This document shows, one piece after another, positions 1 through 11,401 of a DNA stretch of 64,000 nucleotides (position 1 is its first letter; each line of letters begins with the position of its first letter). The notes under the pieces were generated by a model, which worked only from the letters and a program-made list of their open reading frames with translations, was not told where the DNA came from and did no database searches. A program made the position numbers and the translations under genes. The stretch is from Harmonia axyridis (Eukaryota > Arthropoda > Insecta > Coleoptera > Coccinellidae): positions 34,448,501 to 34,512,500 of the forward strand of contig NC_059501.1 of NCBI RefSeq assembly GCF_914767665.1, in the 5' to 3' direction.

Positions 1-48
1 TGAAACGAAATGAACACTTCCTCTACCTCTAATTGCTGTTGTCATCAT

Positions 49-57
49 GTTTGAAGT
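49..57. repeat. Left target-site duplication of the P element
   Basis: GTTTGAAGT, identical to 4633-4641 on the other side of the element. Confidence 0.85.
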
Positions 58-141
58 CATGATACAATGAAAAGAAGAGATATGATACGTAGCGGTTCCA
101 AATTCGTCCGATCCGCGCAGCATGACGTCATCTTGTGAGTT
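58..141. repeat. P element left terminal and internal inverted repeats
   Basis: The terminal repeat covers 58-87. A second repeat at 123-141 starts with the palindrome TGACGTCA and continues CTTGTGAGTT-like. It matches 18 of 19 bases of the reverse complement of 4550-4568. It starts 65 bp from the left end, and its partner starts 64 bp from the right end. Known P elements carry terminal repeats plus a short internal inverted repeat, so this is the expected architecture. Confidence 0.85.
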
Positions 142-1121
142 ATTCATGGCGCGCTTTAATATTAGCAAGTAGAAATTTGAAATATTAGTTGTTTGGAAGG
201 TTTTTAAGTTACTAGTTGGATGTGATGAAAAATTATCGAACTCAAAATAAGTAAATGCAGGGTGTCCGTTTATATTTTTCACCTCTCCTATAACCTAGAT
301 GCCGCAAAAAAAATTGTGTCCCTCCTTGAAATGAGAATGTTCAATGGTTTCTCCTCTTGAACACTAAAGTATTGAACATTGGCGTAGCGTGGGAGGCCTT
401 TGAGGCTTCAGCCTCCCTCTTATGGCACTCTGAAATATGTCTGAAAATTCGTATACAGGGCATTAAAATCAACATCAAACAAAACAAAATCGTATAAATA
501 TGCTCCAAAAACCTCCCCCCAAATAGAAGACCTGTCATATATTTGGATCAATTAAAAAAGTTTGATATATTACCCATTTAAGTTCTATTTTGGTTCTCTA
601 GAAAACTATACATATCAAATACAAGAGTAAATTCAATTTGTTTTCAGTTTGATGTGTTCGCCTTCATCATTTCTTGTTGTATCGTTTATTGACCATCGTT
701 GTCATTAATTTGTATTTGTGATATTGTTTTGACTGTGATTTTATTTAAGCCTTGAAAAAGAGTAAAATTTGCTCGAAACGTCGGCCAATCGAAAAGGATT
801 GTTTACTGTCACCCAGCCCTACAAACCACTAACATTTTCGTCTATAGTAAATTCAACTTTTAGTAGATTAGGATGTAGGTGCAGAGTTCAAAATATAATC
901 GCACGACAGTCTGTACCTACTGTGTTATATAAACAACAAAAATGTATCAAGTATCAGTATTTATCAAGATCTGAGTTTAAGTTTAGGTCTTGTAACTAAG
1001 GCGACAACAATAGTAACAAGGCTGAAAACAATCATTACCTAACAACTAGACTTAGACTAACCCTTGGTTAATCTTACTATTATATTGCAAATAAAACAAT
1101 GTTAAAACTCAGTTCATATAT
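142..1121. other. Non-coding 3' part of the P element, with a possible nested retroelement fragment
   Basis: No transposase exon is seen here. Around 750-790 (+) lies a stretch ending CTCGAAACGTCGGCC, which resembles the AAACGTCGG signature seen near the ends of Penelope-like elements. This suggests, without proving it, that a fragment of such an element (roughly 600-1010) is nested here. A motif of the GCAGGGTGT type occurs near 258. The open frames of 65 and 76 codons here show no recognisable domain. Confidence 0.4.
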
Positions 1122-4100
1122 TTATTTCATTATTTTTTTATATTTTCGTTTTCTAGAAATATCAACATTAAGCAAATCATGATTCAACTGCCTCATTCTA
1201 AAAAACATTCGAGAACGAAAAAACAATAATTTGGTCTTCTCTTCACACAACACATGAGAACTCATTTCCACTAATTTCTTCAAATAATTCTTGGAGATCA
1301 ATAAACTGTCCTTATTTACAGATCTGAATATTTTCTCAAGTTCTTCCAACTGTATCATGAATTCTGAAGATGGCTTTGATAAGCCACCTTCACTCAAATG
1401 TGAAACCCAAGTATAGCTCGATGTTGAAGTTGTAGAGGTAGAGGTATCAAGATGTTTCATTTTATAGCAAATATAACCAGCCAGGTTTTCCAATCCATCA
1501 TACTCAATATCACTCAGTTCAATATCAACTGAGTTAAGTGTTGTTGAGTCACTAGGCTCCTCAGGTTCTTTGTTGTCGTCAACCGCTGAAAAATAATGTC
1601 CACATAGATTAACTTCCTCAATAGGTAAATCAGGAGTATCGTCCTCCTCAACGTTGCCAAAACTTGAAAGAGAGCCCTCATTTCTACCGAGAATGTAGGA
1701 CCTCAATCTGTATTTAAACTCAAGGGCATCTGGATGATCATGAAGCCCTCCCTTAGCCCTTATAACTCCAAAAAAGTTTTCCAAAACGTCTTGGTTTAGC
1801 CTGTATGTCAGAAGGTATTTTGTGGAAAATCTTGCCTTCAGATGCTCGAATAACAATCTCAAAGAGGTATTTGTCATAATTACACCTAAAACAAAGAAAA
1901 CTAGAAAATTTGATCCTTATGTAAATCCAAAGTACTGATTATAAGTCATATAAAACTCTTATTGCCAAATTTTGACCTTCTTCTTTGTCGTAGGCATCAA
2001 ATTTCTCCCAAATTACACTTTGAGCTACAACCCCTCTGAAAAACTGCAATATTCTTAAACAAAATTGACAGAGAATGAAAGCAATGTTAGATAACTCATC
2101 CATAAACACCCCTCTTTTTTTTCCTCCTCTAGCCACGTCACTTAGTTTATGTATGTTTATAGAAAGCTATAAAGAAAAACTTTATTACTGTACCTACCTT
2201 TTTGAAATGGAAGTAAAGTTCTTTTGCCCTTCACTCTCATGTTCTCCATAGTATGGTTCATTTTAGTGAGTATACTGTCTTGTGTTCTTAATGCAAGTCC
2301 ATAAGCTTTGGTTGTATCTCTACTGTCACTTTTAGGAACTCGTACATTCAATATATCGAACCAATCATTCACCTTAAAAGGCATAGGAATAGCTTACTAT
2401 TTTTTAAGAAGATGGAATTAAACAAATAATATAAATACCAGTTTGAAGAATTCTGCACATTCTACCCAGTTTGGTTGATTTATAGACCCCATTGTTCCAC
2501 ATCGAGAAATGGCCATTGATATTGTATGTGAAAATAACTTTGTGGCATGTTTTACTTTTTGACGGGCAGCTCCTTGTACATTTAAGGACTCTTTTGAAAT
2601 TTTGTGTGTTATTCTCAAGTCAGAAGTGCTTGTGACTTCCAAGAGTTGTTCAATTGTGGTTTTATTTATTTCTTTCCCATTTACTATGAACCCATAGTCA
2701 ACAAAGTGATTCCTTATTAACTTCATTAGATGGGGAACATCAGCAAATACAAAAACAGGTTCACCATTAGAAGGATTTGTGAAGCTAGTGTTATTATGTT
2801 TCAAATTCAGTTCACTATGAAGAGATCTATTTCCACCTCCCAGATCACTTACCATAGCCACAACTTGAAAACCTGCAAGTAATTATTTAATAAATTGTTT
2901 CATGAAAAATTAAATTATCCAAAAAAGCATATTAATTTACTAGAAATAATTAATTACCTGAGGATTCCACAAAGGTGATTATCTCAAATAATTTCTCTTT
3001 AGTAAGCTTGAAATCATAATCATAAAATATAGGCTGCTTCCAACTTTTGAAAAGTCCCCTTAACATTACTACTTGTGCATAGCTGTATGGCTTCAAAGTT
3101 TCATCCTTGACTTTGTCGTATAGGTAACATTTTCTAATTTTCATTTCATCAAATGATATAACACACACATTATCCAGAGTACTCATATCTGATAGCTTCA
3201 TAATATTGAAAACACTTTTTAATATTCCAGGAGAAATTTGAATTTTTCTGAGCCAGCATCGAAGAGTGGATACTGCAGGGAAGGGATACCCTTTCTTCAA
3301 GAGCAATCTGTATGATCTGGGACCAGCAGAATATATTACAATAGCTTTTGAAATGTCTTCGACAGACCATCTTAGGCGAGCCTTTGATCCCTCTAGTTTT
3401 TTTAGTTGTTCCCTGCTAAATAGATTTCCAATAATATCTTGTTTATGTTCCAAAATTTTCAATTTTTCTTGAAGGCTAGCTATTATTCTGTCACGATCAT
3501 CTACTTGTGTGTCAGTATTGACTCTAAAAAATAGTATTAAGAAGGAAAATTAAAACCAAACCAAGAATACTAGAACTTCAAACTACAGCGGCAAATTATG
3601 ATGAAAATATGAAATATGTACCCTATTTCTCGAGTAGATACATCTACCTGAGCATCTACCAAATCCTCTTCTTCATTAATCGGATGATATTCACTTATAC
3701 TAAAGTTAACGCTATCACCATCCAAAACATTCACTCTACAAGCAAAAAACACCTATTATTATTTATTGGATATTATACATGCAAGGGACAACTGAAATTG
3801 ACCAGCAAGGGTTAGTTAATAGACATGCTAGGAGGATATTGTTTTTGCCAACAGCTTCAAATTAACGACTGTAAAAACCAATCCAAACCAAACCAAATTA
3901 GTATACAAATAACCCAATATCTATGTGCACTGCTAAATATTATACCTCAAATGAAAAATACCAACAAAATGATGTATATATGTATATCTAATGATAGGAC
4001 ATAATGTACAATCCCCAAAATAACTTACTCTTCCAAAACAGTTTTTATCAACTCCTTTCTTTCCTTTTCTCGTGCCCTATTCTTAATGCGTTCTTCCCTG

Positions 4101-4441
4101 AGAGATGCACTCTTTTCTTGAAGTTTTTCAGATTTGCTAAGTAGCGATAAGTTTTTTGATGGTATAGCGTCCTTTTTTAGGGGTCTATATTTTTTTGGCT
4201 TGTATCCAAGCAACTCGTGCTTCAGGTTTCGCTCATAATCCTCATCACAAAAATGTTTGGAGCAAATCCGAGCAGTTTTCAGGATAAATTTGTCTTCTCG
4301 TTTGCAAATATGTTTCCATTTAGCTTCCAATTCTTTGTCTTTTGGGAAGCTGAAGAACTTCGTATCAGGCGAAAATCCTTTCGCCTGATTGTCGACACCA
4401 CATCCAAAGACAGCACACCTCATTTTCTTGAATTTATTCAC
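1122..4441 (-). CDS. P-element transposase (THAP domain), six exons, intact frame
   Basis: Exons on the minus strand are 4029-4441, 3622-3735, 2958-3523, 2439-2872, 2198-2372 and 1122-1885. All introns are GT-AG and the phases join without a stop, giving about 821 residues (Drosophila P transposase is about 750, THAP9 about 900). The N terminus is a THAP C2CH zinc finger: Cys9 and Cys14, later the pair in RICSKHF, and the closing DAIPSKNL in place of AVPTF. Exon 3 opens with a heptad-like segment (DDRDRIIASLQEKLKILEH) that may form the leucine zipper. The catalytic core includes SFDEMKI and VFADVPHLMKLIRNHF, typical of the P RNase H-like fold with its GTP-binding insertion. The C-terminal exon has LLTYRLNQDVLENFFGVIRA and GGLHDHP, hallmarks of the family. 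The start is the first ATG, directly before the THAP domain. Splice sites were read by eye. Not tested: expression and activity. Confidence 0.88.
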
Positions 4442-4549
4442 TGAAAAATGGCTTCGAAAATGAAAAAACTATCAAAACCACACGTAAACTACGAATTATG
4501 TCCGGCCACAAAAATGTGTCGATTGTCGATGTGAGTAAACATTGCGCCG

Positions 4550-4632
4550 AACTCACAAGGTGACGTCACTTATTGGAATTAGACACGCCCACTGCTGCGC
4601 GATATCATATCTATCTTTTTTATTCTATCATG
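4550..4632. repeat. P element right terminal and internal inverted repeats
   Basis: The terminal repeat is 4603-4632, ending ...TATCATG. The internal repeat 4550-4568 is the complement of 123-141 and includes the TGACGTCA palindrome at 4561-4568. Because transcription of the transposase starts near this end, the CRE-like palindrome lies upstream of its ATG and could also act in its promoter (inference). Confidence 0.85.
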
Positions 4633-4641
4633 GTTTGAAGT
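4633..4641. repeat. Right target-site duplication of the P element
   Basis: GTTTGAAGT, an exact copy of 49-57. Confidence 0.85.
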
Positions 4642-4870
4642 AACTACTCTGAGAGAAAGGGGATTGGCTCAACTCCCTCCAATAGGATTCTAGAGGCGGT
4701 ACGTCGAAAATCTCCACCCAGGGTGTTCTGGTCCTTCGGGTCGGATTCTGAATTCCAGTGACACATCCTGCGTTCATCGGTACACACGAAATCTTCTGCG
4801 TATATGATATTTACTTGAAGAATAGAAATCGATGTTTCTGTGAACGGGTGTAAAAAAGTCTGAGTGTGCC
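4642..4870 (+). promoter_or_regulatory. Proximal promoter / 5' UTR of the homeobox gene
   Basis: 229 bp between the P insertion and the homeobox start codon. It is less AT-rich than the flanking DNA. An in-frame TGA at 4841-4843 closes the frame before the ATG at 4871. No clear TATA box was recognised. That this is promoter or leader is inferred from position only. Confidence 0.4.
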
Positions 4871-5141
4871 ATGGATATCGTGGAAAGTGAATCGAGACCT
4901 GACGATAATAAAAACTGTGAAGAAGTAACTATGACGAAACCTGTGCCCCGACCCTTTTCTATTGAAGCCCTAATGAGTGACTGTGGACCGAAAAAAAGTA
5001 GTAATAACGTCAGTAACGCCTGGAATTTAACGACGCCACCTTACCAGCAATTTCAGCACCAAATTATGAGAGATACCGATTCGGAAGATGGTAGCTTAGA
5101 TATGGAATATGCTCAGGATCTTTCTCGAAGGAGTAAAGACA
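4871..5141 (+). CDS. unpg: unplugged/Gbx-type homeobox protein, exon 1
   Basis: Encodes the first 90 residues of a 249-residue homeodomain transcription factor. The ATG has a good context (GCCATGG), follows an in-frame stop at 4841 and is the first in the frame. Residues 27-37 read RPFSIEALMSD, an eh1-type Groucho-binding repressor motif near the N terminus, as expected for Gbx/unplugged proteins. A later acidic stretch is MRDTDSEDGSLDMEY. The exon ends in phase 1 at 5141 before the donor GTGAGT (5142). The split codon joins exon 2 at 18635 as AGT (Ser91). An intron upstream of the homeobox is also known in vertebrate GBX genes. The family is identified mainly from exon 2. The protein is short compared with Drosophila unplugged. 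Confidence 0.85.
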
Positions 5142-6110
5142 GTGAGTTTTTATAAATTGAGATTCTTTTGATGTATCTATACAGGAAATTGATGATAAAT
5201 GACGCGAGAAATATATTTAAATTTATTTGATTGACTTCAAAATAGGCTCTTTCTAATAATACCTATACACTTATACTTAATACCTACTTACGCTAAAGAA
5301 TAATGTAATTATCAAACATTGTTCAAAAGCATTATTTGCTTTGAATTTATTGGTCAAAAATGTGTCAACGCGTGTTTTCACAAAGCTGTCTCTTATTAAT
5401 TTTAGATACGCTTAATAGCATGAAATTCAATTTATAGGTAAAAAATTTTAGAATATTTTATACGTTGAAAAAATCGCAACAAAACAATTTTGAGATGAAC
5501 ACTTAGTAGCATTGTAGAAAAACTTCTCAATGCGCATTTGGATATAGTGGGTGTATCTCGATAGAATGGATATAGAAAACCAATCAAACTATAGGCTGAC
5601 AGTTGCGAAATCTTCACATAATATAGAAATAAGATATTATAATTATCAATCAATAATAGAATTAAAATATCATTCAATTTTCTTGATTGGAATACAAGTA
5701 TTTCTACTGGGAAAACCACGTTAAAAAATCGCCGAGTACACAGCTACACTTGTGCAGTATGTTCATACGGAATGGTACCTATATGTTATTCACGTTTTCT
5801 CACACAGCCCGTACTAGCAGTTATTTGTTTTCTTCTGCAGTCAAGTTAAGCCCATTATAAAAAGTAATAAATCGTACTCCAGTTTTTTTTTCCATAAACT
5901 TTTGAATTATCTTCTTATTCCTATTAATCTGGAGATTCATCCAATTTTTTTTTAATTTTCGGTAGTTTTGGAATTATTCGAGAAGCAGTCAATTATCAAT
6001 AACAGGATGAGAAAACATGGAAAATAATATTTAAAACATCCTTGACTTCATCACTCCTGAACCAATAAATCAAAATATTTTGAGAGTGCACTAGAATATG
6101 TTTTTTCTAC
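5142..6110. other. Homeobox-gene intron, no recognised element
   Basis: AT-rich intronic DNA starting with the donor GTGAGTTTTT. I see no coding signature or long repeat. Cis-regulatory elements may be present but cannot be read by eye. Confidence 0.5.
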
Positions 6111-6111
6111 A

Positions 6112-6620
6112 TTCATGCAAAAAGCAAAACTTTATTGAACTATATATATAGTGGAAAAAGAAGTTCTTTATTGCACTAGTGCAATAAAGTTTTTATTGCA
6201 CTCATCTGTCATTCTACTTCAATGTGCTGTCATCATGACAAACATAAACGTTCAAACCCACTACATATTTATCAGATATTCTGTGAGATTGGCAATACGT
6301 TTTAAACAGTTACATATTTTATATTATTTTGTATTAATGTTAGCAGCCAGAGATAAACAAACAATGCCTTCCCGAGAATAACTCCTTAATCAAAACTGAT
6401 CCGATTTGTCACCGTCTACCTCCATAGAGCAAACTGTCTGTACTATGACCACACCTCATGATAACATGCTTTTTGCATGAACGTAGGAAAAATGTTGTAT
6501 GCAACACGTGCAAAAATTGTTTATTGCACTCGACGTGTTGTCCAACTCGGCCTAACGCCCTCGTCGGACAATTACACGTCGAGTGCAATAAACATTCACT
6601 TTTTGCACTTGTTGCATAAA
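6112..6620. repeat. Palindromic fold-back element(s) with a TTTATTGCACT motif
   Basis: An inverted pair TTCATGCAAAAAGCA at 6112-6126 and 6467-6481 bounds a unit holding a perfect 24-bp palindrome at 6166-6189 (CTTTATTGCACT and its mirror). Directly after it, 6497-6543 pairs with 6566-6620 as a hairpin with stem GTTTATTGCACTCGACGTG. The same GCACT/AGTGC words recur in both, so they look like one family of non-autonomous elements. No transposase is present. Confidence 0.65.
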
Positions 6621-6919
6621 TAACTATTTCTTTGTGAGAAAAAAGTATAATTCCTCTTCACGATTTATAAACCTCATTTCACTAACTTTTTTAGCGGTAT
6701 AAACAAACAACAAAAATTTGTGATATTTGACAATGATCAAGCGGAATCGAAAGTATTTCAGACAGCATTTTTCAATTTAGCTTGTTGGAAATTAATGCAA
6801 CACTACTAAGCGGACTTCTTCTCTTAATTCATGAATTTCTAAGGCTTTTTTGTCAGCCTGTAAATTGATTTGATCAGAAATTCCTATTATACAGGGAATG
6901 ATATTTTGATAATGATAAG
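6621..6919. other. Homeobox-gene intron, nothing recognised
   Basis: AT-rich, without coding or repeat signature that I can see. Confidence 0.4.
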
Positions 6920-7797
6920 GTACCGGGTTTCACACCATCATTTGACCCCCCCTTAACTTTGTTACTGAGAGACATACAAAAAAATGTTTCCAACAAAGGT
7001 TTCACAAAATGAAATATATACAGATTGGGCAACATATTGATTGCAACTCCATTTTTTCAAATGGAACACCCTGTATATTTTTCTTTATTTGACTAGCTCT
7101 CTTTCACCTGTTTTCGAATATATATAACATATGTTTGGCCTATCTCTCTTATTCTGAGTACCACAGAGTTTCAAATTTTAAGAACCACCTGGCATGCTCA
7201 GTGATCAGTCTTCAAGTAGTAGGCTGCGATAGCTCAAAATGCCCTTTTTTGAGTTATCTCGTTGGCAACGATATATGACATACGTTTGTCATTGAATGAA
7301 ACTATTCATCGAATATGCACTACACAGAAGCGGAAAAATTTGAAATATTTTCATATCACGAGAAGAACAATAAAAATAAGAAAGCTACAAGGAGGGAATA
7401 TATGGAGTTGCATCCAAATCATCCGATTCCAATTTATAGTGAAAAACATATGTCATAACGTTGCCAACGAGATAACCCAAAAAAGGGCATTTTGAGTTAT
7501 CGCAGCCTACCACTTGAAGACTAATTACTGAGCATGCCAGGTGGTTCTTAAAATTTGAAACTCTTTGTTACTCAGAATAAGGAGATAGGCCAAACATATG
7601 TAATATATTCGAAATCAGGGGAAGAAGAGCTAGTCAAATATAGAAAAATATCAGGGTGTTCTATTTGAAAAAATGAAGTTGCAATCAATATGTTGCCCAC
7701 TTTGTATTTATTTCATTTTGTGAAATCATTTTGAAAAACACTAGTCGATTTCGTGAAACTTTTGTAGGAATAATTTTTTTGTATCTCTCTCAGTTGC
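6920..7797. repeat. Long palindromic fold-back element, copy A
   Basis: The left arm starts TACCGGGTTTCACACC (6921) and is mirrored by the right arm. Paired blocks include CATATGTTTGGCC (about 7130) with GGCCAAACATATG (about 7590), CCACCTGG with CCAGGTGG, and TTATCTCGTTGGCAACG (about 7255) with CGTTGCCAACGAGATAA (about 7460). The loop lies near 7290-7440. The same element recurs at 10451-11401, so it is a family. The right end is truncated relative to that copy. No coding capacity is visible. Confidence 0.8.
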
Positions 7798-8740
7798 TAT
7801 TCCTACTCAGGAGAGTAGGTACCTACCAGACTCTAATTTTTTTTTATTCATTTTATATTTTTTCGGCAAAAAGTATACATGTAGCATTAAAGATGGGGTA
7901 ATTATTTGTTATATATTATACGAAATATATAAATCGATGACAACTAAACGTCAAAGTTCTCAAAGCTCAATCAAGCAACGAAACAACTTACCGCCTGTTG
8001 TCTAATTCAAGAGACTCATGCATGTGATTACGTATCATTATATAAACGACCCGAATGCATATGTGCAAAATTTTCTCCATAAGTGATTGTAGAAGAATTA
8101 TAATATTCACCTATATGCATTGTATTGAAATGAGCCGAGGATCTTATTGTAATCTGTATGCCGAGTACCTTCTTCGGCTTCCGTAAAAGAAGCTCACTCC
8201 TTACGATGAGCAATAAATATATGACAGGTATGATCACTTAGGCAGCTTTTCGTAAACTTGACATTCAAATTCTTTCATGTGCTTCAAGAAGCTATGAACT
8301 TTTCAACAAAAACTATAGCTTTTCGTTCCATAAATAAAGTAGAGGTTTTTCAGTCAAAGTAGAAAATTTTCGAATTACTGAAATATCAAGAGATTCCTGA
8401 TTTTTCGACGAATTTTCCAGGATCGAACATAATTTTCTGGAAGATCATATTATGCTTGGAGGAGTTAGGATATCGTAGGTGATCTGTATAGGGTTTGTAA
8501 GTTTTCCGTACCCCACTTAACGTGAAGTACTATGTTAAATGGAAACGCCAACACGTGATTGCTCAATTCAAAACGAAATTAGAGATATTTCATTCACCGA
8601 TTTCTATGGGGTCTTCACATAATTTCCTTAGGTAATAATCTACATAGGAGAAAGTAAATATTTTTGAATGGCGAATGAAAAAAATAAAAATAAATTTTAG
8701 TAACTTTTCGTTTTCCGCAAAAAAAAATTGATGATCAATA
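7798..8740. other. Homeobox-gene intron, nothing recognised
   Basis: AT-rich; no domain-bearing frame, tandem repeat or long palindrome seen. Confidence 0.4.
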
Positions 8741-10310
8741 CTTTGTACAGGGTGGGCAAATTTCGATGTTTTAGCACTACAACTTTTGAACCAGAGGAGA
8801 TAGACAAAATCTGATACCCACTTCTCGATCTCTTTTTCTGAGAAACTAACAAGGGTAGTATTCATTTTTGGCCACCTTCTTTTGTTTTCGAGTTAAAAGC
8901 GGAAATAGGAAAAATGGCGATATAGAAAAACATTTATATCTCCGCTAAAACTGATGATAGAGCTCTGAAATTAAAACATTATAGAGGCACTTTTTTACGT
9001 AGAATCCAGTGGCGTGCTCGTATTTTCAAAAGGGTTTTCAATTACGAAGCTATGACCCAAAGTTATGTTTTTTCAAATGGGAACACTAAATTTTTGTATA
9101 ATTTTCTGAAAGCTTGATTTTTCCTGATTTCAAAAATATATAACATCGTGTGATTCGGATCAACATAAATAATAGAAAATGGCCGAAAACCTCTTTTCAC
9201 CTAAGAGTCTCAATATTTCTATGGTTTCAACTGTTGATGAACACAGAAAAATTGAGCTTTCTATAACAAGAGCAGTGTCCTTCCGTCAATCTGATTATTT
9301 CTATGCTTTTCACTTATTTCTTCAAAATTCGAATCTAGATATGTTTCATAAATTTTTTATTTAAAAATTGATTTGGAAATAACGGAGAAACCACAAGATC
9401 GAATTTTTCAATGGAAATAGTTGTATTGAGATGCATGTATCAGGAGATTATTTACATAGGTCTCCAGAATCAATAGGTACGCACAAGTACCAATCCGTTT
9501 TAAACAGCATATGAAACAATGCATATATGATTGAACTCAACATTTCAATAACGAAGGGACAAACAAGAAATAATATTTAAACTAATAATGACAACAATTG
9601 CACAATGCACAGTCGACACCTCTTCTCGATATTTCGATAGATGAATATTTGAAACTGTGTTCAAACTACCTAGGAAACTTTTTCCAAGTTCGTTTATCTT
9701 TTCGAAACTATTTGTATAAAATAAATATAGATTCGAATTTTGTAGAAATAATTGAAAAGCATAGAAATAATCAGATTGACGGAAGGACACTGCCCTTGTT
9801 ATAGAAAGGCTCATCAACGGTTGAAACCATAGAAATATTGAGACTCTTAAGTAAAAAAAGGTTTTTGACCATTTTCTGTTATTTATTTTGATACGAATCA
9901 TTCGATGTTATATATTTTTGAAATCAGGAAAAATTAACCTTTCAGAAAATGGCACAAAAATCTAGTGTTCCTATTTGAAAAAACATAACTTTGGGTCATA
10001 GCTTCGTAATTAAAAATCCTTTTGAAAATACGAGCACGCCACTGGATTCTACGTGAAAAAGTGCCTATATAATGTTTTAATTTCAGAGCTCTATCATTAG
10101 TATTAGCGGGGATATAAATGTTTTTCGATATCGCCATTTTTCCAATTTTCGCTTATAACTCGAAAACAAAAAAAGGTGGCCAAAAATGAATACTACCCTT
10201 GTTAGTTTCTCAGAAAAAGAGATCGAGAAGTGGGTATCAGATTTTGTCTATCTCCTCTGGTTCAAAAGTTGTAGTGCTAAAACATCGAAATTTGCCCACC
10301 CTGTACAAAG
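8741..10310. repeat. Long palindromic fold-back element (1.57 kb), second family
   Basis: The left end CTTTGTACAGGGTGGGC (8741) is mirrored by GCCCACCCTGTACAAAG, which ends at 10310. The arms run about 600 bp each (8741-9360 and about 9690-10310). They share paired blocks such as GTAGAATCCAGTGGCGTG (about 9000) with its complement near 10040, and CCGTCAATCTGATTATTTC (about 9284) with its complement near 9770. About 330 bp of unpaired DNA separates the arms. It has no recognisable transposase and sits between two copies of the other palindromic family. Confidence 0.8.
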
Positions 10311-10450
10311 GAGTGATATATTTTCAAAATATTCGTGAAAAAAACCTACCAGAAGTCAGTACAAAAGAGATGAATTATAATTTCGTGAAAGTCGTCGTTC
10401 AGTCCTGCCCTCTATTTATTTCCTTCGAAAAAGAAGGAAGAAGAGATGAA

Positions 10451-11401
10451 TGTACCGGGTTTTTCACCATAATTTGACCCTCCCCTTTGACTTTGTTACT
10501 AGAAGAGATACAAAAAAATGTTTTCTACAAAAGTTTCACGAAATCGACTAGTGTTTTTTAAAATGATTTCACAAAACGAAATATATACAGAGTGGGCAAC
10601 ATATTCATAGCAACTTCATTTTTTCAAATGGAACACCCTATATATTTTTCTATATTTGATTAGCTCTTTTTTCCCTGATTTCGAATATATAACATATGTT
10701 TGGCCCATCTCTCTTATTCTGACTTCTGAGTAACACAGAGTTTCAAATTTTAAGAACCACCTGGAAGCTAAGTAATCAGTTTTCAAGTGGAAGGCTGCGA
10801 TAATTCAGAATACCCTTTTTTGAGTCATCTCGTTGGCAACAATAGATGACATACCTTTGTCATTGAATGAAACTATTCATTGGATATACACTACACAGAA
10901 GCGGAAAATTTTGAAATATTTTCACGTTAAGTGGAGAACAATAAAATAAGAAAGCTACAAGGAGAGAATATTTGGAGTTGCATCCAAATGATCCAATTCC
11001 AATTTATAGTGAACGTCATATCGTTCCCAACGAGATAACTCAAAAAGGGCATTTTGAGTTATCGCAGCCTTCCACTTGAAAATAGATTACTTTTGCCAGG
11101 TGGTTCTTAGAATTTGAAACTCTGTGGTACTCAGAATAAGAGAGAAAGGCCAAACATATGTTATATATTCGAAATCAGGAGAAAAAGAGCTAGTCAAATA
11201 TAGAGAAATATACAGGGTGTTCTATTTGAAAAAATGAAGTTGTTACGAATATGTTGCCCACTCTGTATATATTTCGTTTTGTGAAATCATTTTAAAAAAC
11301 ACTAGTCGATTTCGTGAAACTTTTGTAGAAAAAATTTTTTTGTACCTCTTCTAGTAACAAAGTTAAAGGGGGGTCAAATTATGGTGAAAAACCCGGTACA
11401 A
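10451..11401. repeat. Long palindromic fold-back element, copy B
   Basis: The ends are TGTACCGGGTTTTTCACC at 10451 and its complement ending at 11400. It is the same family as 6920-7797 but with both ends preserved. The arms pair over roughly 400 bp each, including CATATGTTTGGCC/GGCCAAACATATG and CTCTGTATATATTTCGTTTTG with its mirror. The loop lies near 10850-11010. I found no convincing target duplication. Confidence 0.8.

Larger units (their letters stand above)
58..4632 (-). mobile_element. Complete P-type (THAP/P superfamily) DNA transposon
   Basis: A 4575-bp element with inverted termini beginning CATGATA. The left 30 bp (58-87) and the reverse complement of the right 30 bp (4603-4632) agree at 25 of 30 positions. 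It is flanked by a perfect direct repeat GTTTGAAGT at 49-57 and 4633-4641. P elements are known for CATGATG-type ends and 8-bp target duplications; the ninth base may be chance. The element encodes one spliced transposase on the minus strand (1122-4441) with no internal stop. About 1 kb lies between the transposase stop and the left end. The intact frame and perfect duplication suggest a fairly recent, perhaps autonomous insertion. It lies directly upstream of a homeobox gene. Confidence 0.9.

Noticed and set aside
1939..2136. 65-codon minus-strand frame inside the P element
   Set aside because: Joining 2198 directly to 1885 reproduces the conserved P-transposase order (FQKG then LRLLFEHL and LTYRLNQD); this frame falls in that intron and has no family match.
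8028..10477. Several 60-118 codon frames in the palindromic elements
   Set aside because: They are mirrored in both arms, change with indels between copies and carry no domain; they are chance frames in repeats.
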